The position numbers were made by a program, and so were the translations under genes. This document shows, piece by piece, positions 60,049 through 64,000 of a stretch of 64,000 nucleotides of DNA (its first letter is position 1; the number at the start of each line of letters is the position of its first letter). A model generated the notes under the pieces. That model made no database searches. It was not told the origin of the DNA and was given only the letters and a program-made list of their open reading frames with translations. The stretch lies in assembly GCA_001898235.1 (NCBI GenBank), contig MKTN01000071.1, positions 103,942 to 167,941 of the forward strand, given 5' to 3'. The stretch comes from Gammaproteobacteria bacterium 39-13. GTDB lineage: Bacteria > Pseudomonadota > Gammaproteobacteria > Berkiellales > Berkiellaceae.

Positions 60049-63048
60049 AGGGAATCCACTAGAACCACCATTATTATAATAGTGTGGTTGATAACCATGC
60101 TGAGGGCTCTGTGAAATGATATAAGGATTATGCGCTCCTGTAGGGTACACAGGATAACCCTGCCCCGGCGCCATAACATAATAACCTGTCATCGGTGCGT
60201 GATGATACCCCATAGACGGATGTGCAGTCGGATATCCATAGCCAGGATGCCCATATCCAGGACCAGGATACCCCGTCGAAGATGGAACCATTGGCTGGGC
60301 AGGCATAGATCTTCTTGCCATTTCATAACCATGCGTCATCACGGGGCTAGGTGCTTTCAAACAATCATCTTTCGCATCTTGCTGTGGAATTTGGGATAAA
60401 GCTTTTTCTCTCAAAATTTCAAATTCTTTCTCAATTTCTCGAATGTGTGAAAACCCGCTACTCGTTTCAAGTCTTTCTAAGAGCATTGCCGCTTCTTTGC
60501 AACCTAACCCTTTTAAGTTGCGGGCTACTTCAGCTTTTTTCTGCCTGAATTCTTGCTGTTTTCTTGTTGCCATTTCTTTTGCACTAGCTAAGATTTCTTC
60601 AATTTCTTTAAATTCCTTAGGGGCTGCTTTAGCAATTTTATCACTCTCTAAGCATTGATGAAGAGTATGATGATACCACCCAAGAGTTAAACTTTGTCGC
60701 TCTAAGTCCTTAGCCTCAGCGATAAATTTCTCCCGAATTTTCTTGATCTGAGCTGCTATTTTATTTTCAAGCTCTTCAACAGATAAACTGAGAGAATCAA
60801 GTTGCTTCTCAATTTTTTCGACCTGTTCTCCATCAATTGATATAGCATCAAGATTGTTCTCTAAGTTGCCTATCATATCATTCACTTTAGAATGTATCGC
60901 ACTAAAGCTGGTTAAAACTCTCTTGCCAGGGTTATTATCTTTAAGGGTTCGCTCTAAACTTATTAGTTTATCTACTAAAGCTTGTTTTTCTTCCAGGATT
61001 AACCGATGATTTCTATCAGCCTCATCTCTTTTTTCAAATAACGCTGAACAGTCTTGTTTTTCTTGGTACTCTTTGATCTCTTTTTTAAGCGCTTCAGCAC
61101 TCAATTTAAGTTCAGCAGCCTTAGTATTTAAAACTTTTTTTGCATGCTTGATCGTTTTTTTATTGGAAGGTTTTTTGCATAAGCCATCCAATGTTGAATC
61201 ATTCACGAATTGATTCAATAAACGACTATCCTCTATTGTCATTTCCGTTTCCAAGCCAATAAGCTTTTGCAACTTAACTAAACTTTCTTTTCTTTCTTTT
61301 AGAGGAGCATCATATTCATCACTTTTCTTTTGTGCAATTTTCAATGCTTGTGCAACTTCCTCACAACGGAGCGAAGCAATTTCTGCTTGCGAGTCAAGTT
61401 CTTTGATTTGCGATTCCAAAGCCTCAATAGGAGCTTTGAGATCTCTCACAAAAGGGGCAAATTGTTCAATCAACTCTGCCATTTTGCTCACATCTTTATC
61501 AAAAGATTGCAAAACAGAAGCATCCTGGAGAGTGTTTTTCTTCTTTTCAAGAAGTTCGCTCTGCGTATTTTTAATCGCCAACTCAATCTCATTAAGCATT
61601 TCCAGAGTATCTTTGCAAATTTCTTCTTTAGGGAAAATAAAATCAGCCGTTTCTTTCAATGTCGACGTCTTTTCTGCTAATTGCTGTTGTTGTTTATCGA
61701 ACCCATCTAATCTATTTGTATTTTTGCAAATATTTTCAAGAGCCTCTGTATGCGTTAATGATAAATTCTCTGTTCGCTGCTGTAAATTTTCCTTACTTTC
61801 TGCGAGATGCTGAAGATGCTTCTCCTGTGTCTTGTAATAAACAGGAAACACGACAAGATTTCTTAACTCTCGAGCAATTTTCTCTGCATGATATCCTTCA
61901 GCGTCACTGATTTCAAAATGCGGGTAACCCGTATTTCCAAAACAATAATCACGAAATTTAGTTTTTTGGTTAATCTTCGCCTGGGTTTTATCATAAAAAG
62001 GAAAACTATGAAATTTTATTCCATCTACCTGGATCGCTACGGTTACACCTGTCTGTGGGTGTAAAAACAAAATATCAGCCTCCATACCAAATTCTGTAAT
62101 AGGATTGTCATATCTTATACATGCATTCCAGTTGATAGCAGGATATTGATCTTTTAGTTTTGGTAAAACCTGCTTGAATTCTTCTTCAATCTTTTTTTCA
62201 AAGCCTGAACCATGTGTCTCTTCTTCAAAACTAGGCAAGAATTTTTGCATTTCTTCCAGCAAGCCAGCAGGGAACTCCACTCGTGAATCATAATTCGCTG
62301 CATAAACTTGGAACAATTGCCGCGCAGCTATCTTATCCAGCTCAAAATCACCAGATCGAATTTTTGATTCAATGTTAACTAAAATTGATTTGACTGTGGA
62401 CCATGAAAAATAAGATGTATACCCGCCATCTCTTAAACTATGGATGGCATTGGCCCATAACAAATTAATGTTTTCATAGGTTGGCCATGTGTGCGTTCTT
62501 TGATCATGTAAGGCTCTGTCAAAAATAGCCTTTAGTAAATCGTCTCTATTTCTTTTTAATTCTGGTGATGCTTCTAAGTCAATTGAGGCTAGATCAGCGA
62601 GTACCTGCGTATAACTTTTTGGCGAAATATTTAAGCGTCTATTGCTAAAAAAGTTATGTACTCTTTTACAAATAAGTCCCATTAGCTCAGAAAATTCATG
62701 CGTTGTTTCTTCATTATCAGCAAATTTAAAATCCATTGGTATTTGCAGCGTCTTAATCGCGCGAATGATATTTAGCTCATAACATGAAACTTCTCTTGAT
62801 CTCGTGCCTGGGTAGAAGAGTACTGGTTGATCTCCTGAATCAGATATCAATTCACGATAAACCTGCTGGGTAACTTCACTGAGCAAACCGAAGTTAGGGC
62901 TTTTATCATATTTAATTTTTTCATCGTTTTTTGTTAAATGAAGATCATGGAAACACTTGCCGATTTGCTCTAGTCGCACTTTGCGGCTGGGTCCACTTAC
63001 GGATTCTAATCCTGAATGAAGCTGTTTCAATACGCTAGATAAACTCAT
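60031..63048 (-). CDS. RAP-domain protein with helical repeats, long coiled coil and Gly/Tyr/Pro-rich tail
   Basis: A 1005-residue protein. Residues about 90-290 are helical with motifs such as 'INLLWANAIHSL' and 'AARQLFQVYAANYD', reminiscent of FASTK/octotricopeptide repeats. Residues about 320-395 look like a RAP domain (PD-(D/E)XK-related): 'GMEADILFLHP', 'VTVAIQVDGIKFHSFPFYDK', 'KTKFRDYCFGNTGYPHFEI'. A coiled coil runs from about 400 to 880. The tail (about 925-1005) is rich in Gly, Tyr and Pro ('GYPGPGYGHPGYGYP'). RAP proteins bind organellar RNA in eukaryotes and occur in some intracellular bacteria. No signal peptide. A host-targeted RNA-binding effector is possible; function unproven. 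Confidence 0.72.
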   Translation of the reverse strand: MSLSSVLKQLHSGLESVSGPSRKVRLEQIGKCFHDLHLTKNDEKIKYDKSPNFGLLSEVTQQVYRELISDSGDQPVLFYPGTRSREVSCYELNIIRAIKTLQIPMDFKFADNEETTHEFSELMGLICKRVHNFFSNRRLNISPKSYTQVLADLASIDLEASPELKRNRDDLLKAIFDRALHDQRTHTWPTYENINLLWANAIHSLRDGGYTSYFSWSTVKSILVNIESKIRSGDFELDKIAARQLFQVYAANYDSRVEFPAGLLEEMQKFLPSFEEETHGSGFEKKIEEEFKQVLPKLKDQYPAINWNACIRYDNPITEFGMEADILFLHPQTGVTVAIQVDGIKFHSFPFYDKTQAKINQKTKFRDYCFGNTGYPHFEISDAEGYHAEKIARELRNLVVFPVYYKTQEKHLQHLAESKENLQQRTENLSLTHTEALENICKNTNRLDGFDKQQQQLAEKTSTLKETADFIFPKEEICKDTLEMLNEIELAIKNTQSELLEKKKNTLQDASVLQSFDKDVSKMAELIEQFAPFVRDLKAPIEALESQIKELDSQAEIASLRCEEVAQALKIAQKKSDEYDAPLKERKESLVKLQKLIGLETEMTIEDSRLLNQFVNDSTLDGLCKKPSNKKTIKHAKKVLNTKAAELKLSAEALKKEIKEYQEKQDCSALFEKRDEADRNHRLILEEKQALVDKLISLERTLKDNNPGKRVLTSFSAIHSKVNDMIGNLENNLDAISIDGEQVEKIEKQLDSLSLSVEELENKIAAQIKKIREKFIAEAKDLERQSLTLGWYHHTLHQCLESDKIAKAAPKEFKEIEEILASAKEMATRKQQEFRQKKAEVARNLKGLGCKEAAMLLERLETSSGFSHIREIEKEFEILREKALSQIPQQDAKDDCLKAPSPVMTHGYEMARRSMPAQPMVPSSTGYPGPGYGHPGYGYPTAHPSMGYHHAPMTGYYVMAPGQGYPVYPTGAHNPYIISQSPQHGYQPHYYNNGGSSGFPPKPYQ

Positions 63049-63317
63049 GTATATTCCCCTATCATTTAAATTTTATTTTCATTAATTTTTAGCATTATAT
63101 TTATAATTTATTTAAATAACAAAGTCATTGGTCGAGAACAATAATAGACTGATTAATAAGGGATTATTTAAGATAAGTGGCCATTCATCACTTTATTATA
63201 GAGTTTGTCAACTGCTAAATGTTAGTTTGAAAGACTAGTAAAAAGAAATCTACTCGCATAAAATACCTTGCATCAGAAAAAGGCAGATCTTATCTGCGTA
63301 ATGCTAAGGAAACACAC
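63049..63317. promoter_or_regulatory. divergent promoter region of the RAP and ankyrin genes
   Basis: 269 AT-rich bases between two divergent genes. Promoters for both must lie here; no repeat element and no clear -10/-35 pair was identified by eye. Confidence 0.4.
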
Positions 63318-64000
63318 ATGCTTAACGCCTTCTCCTCAAGCTCCTCTACAACATTACCTCCAGAAATCATTAGGGCAGCCAAACAGGGGGCACTCACCAC
63401 AATCGACCCAAAATACGTCGATCTTAAAGATGAGTTAGGCAGAACTTTAGCTTATCACGCATTGGACAATAACCATCTTGAATTGGCAAATATGCTCCTT
63501 CGCTTACAAACAGATATCACCATCACAACAGTCTCTGGTTGGTCGATTTTGCACCTTATTGCTAAAAAAAATGCGACAACACTTTTAAAAACCATTTGCA
63601 CCGAAAAAGAAATCGAGACAAATTTTTTGTTGCTAGCAAACGCTAGCCAAGATACATGCTTATCAACGGCTGCTAAATGCGGTAATGTAGATGTTTTGGC
63701 TCAATTTCTTCTAATTTTTAAGCAAAAAGGAATAACAGATCCTAGCATTAAAGCAAAAGCAATGGTAATTGCAGCCAAGCAAGATCATGTAGCGTGTGTC
63801 ATGGTACTATTAGAAGACGGTACAGATTTAAATTTATGTAACGAAGTTGAAAAAGAGAATTTTATCCATCTACTCATACGATGTAATGCTGTAAAAACAT
63901 TAGAAGCCATTAAAGATAAAATCGGTCCTCATGAATTAATGGAATTATGGTACAAGCAAAAAAACCAATCTCAATTAACACCTTTAGAACTTGCTATTTC
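63318..64000 (+). CDS. ankyrin-repeat protein, 5' part (runs off the window)
   Basis: An ORF starts at the ATG at 63318 (AAGGAAA upstream) and stays open to the window end, giving 227 full codons. The protein begins MLNAFSSSSSTTLPPEI, has no signal peptide, and carries degenerate ankyrin repeats: 'DELGRTLAYHALDNNHLELA', 'SGWSILHLIAKKN', 'DTCLSTAAKCGNVDVLAQFL' and 'LTPLELAI'. Ankyrin proteins are common Dot/Icm substrates in Legionella and Coxiella. The C-terminal part, where a secretion signal or enzymatic domain would be, is outside the window. Confidence 0.82.
   Translation, partial: MLNAFSSSSSTTLPPEIIRAAKQGALTTIDPKYVDLKDELGRTLAYHALDNNHLELANMLLRLQTDITITTVSGWSILHLIAKKNATTLLKTICTEKEIETNFLLLANASQDTCLSTAAKCGNVDVLAQFLLIFKQKGITDPSIKAKAMVIAAKQDHVACVMVLLEDGTDLNLCNEVEKENFIHLLIRCNAVKTLEAIKDKIGPHELMELWYKQKNQSQLTPLELAI

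Noticed and set aside
1..64000. tRNA or rRNA genes, insertion sequences, integrase and attachment sites
   Set aside because: No cloverleaf, rRNA core or transposase/integrase reading frame was recognised in the intergenic regions; a tRNAscan or Rfam search would settle this.

Overview
The window reads as chromosomal DNA of an AT-rich gammaproteobacterium of the order Legionellales (Legionella/Coxiella/Berkiella-like), probably an intracellular parasite or symbiont of eukaryotic cells. The main evidence is a large block of genes for a Dot/Icm type IVB secretion system, flanked by genes with eukaryote-like or effector-like domains: macro, CE-clan cysteine protease, leucine-rich repeats, lipase, RAP and ankyrin. 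I cannot assign genus or species from the sequence alone. No tRNA, rRNA, CRISPR array or transposase gene was seen.

Layout. 1-1333: the end of a glutamate-decarboxylase-like gene, with an in-frame stop just upstream of what is visible, then an O-methyltransferase. 1395-11471 (minus): two small paralogous proteins, a giant 2689-residue macro-domain/coiled-coil protein with an internal duplication, and a small coiled-coil protein; these are candidate secreted proteins. 11803-15717 (minus): dotL, dotM, icmS, which encode the coupling complex. 16079-28712 (plus): dotD, dotC, dotB, icmT, three tandem dotI/icmL paralogues, a possible 30-codon lipopeptide gene, dotH, dotG, dotF, dotO. 28761-30500 (minus): an SbmA/YddA-type ABC transporter. 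31188-32904 (plus): dotE, dotN, dotP. 32996-35227 (minus): a putative CE-clan protease with a membrane hairpin.

35524-52685 is mostly housekeeping: dapD-dapE, tsaB (overlapping an LRR gene), adk-trx, ppc, a LOG-family gene, rlmD-relA-mazG and a PolB-like exonuclease. Interspersed are a lipase-motif protein, an unknown 167-residue protein and a histone-H1-like basic protein. 52936-64000: an NSS-family transporter, a triple tandem repeat, a secreted beta-repeat protein, a lipoprotein, a substrate-binding protein coupled to a BarA/GacS/LetS-type hybrid kinase, a RAP-domain coiled-coil protein, and the start of an ankyrin protein that runs off the window.

The Dot/Icm genes would supply the outer-membrane core (DotC, DotD, DotH), the trans-envelope channel and inner-membrane parts (DotG, DotF, DotE, DotP, DotI, IcmT), the ATPases (DotB, DotO) and the coupling complex (DotL, DotM, DotN, IcmS). 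The BarA-type kinase is the family that controls the transmissive switch in Legionella (LetS). The main candidates for undescribed biology are the giant macro-domain protein and its module-sharing small neighbours, the CE-clan protease, the RAP protein, the triplicated dotI with a short DotG, and an intergenic repeat family whose right end appears to supply ribosome-binding sites to dotB, icmT and a transporter gene.
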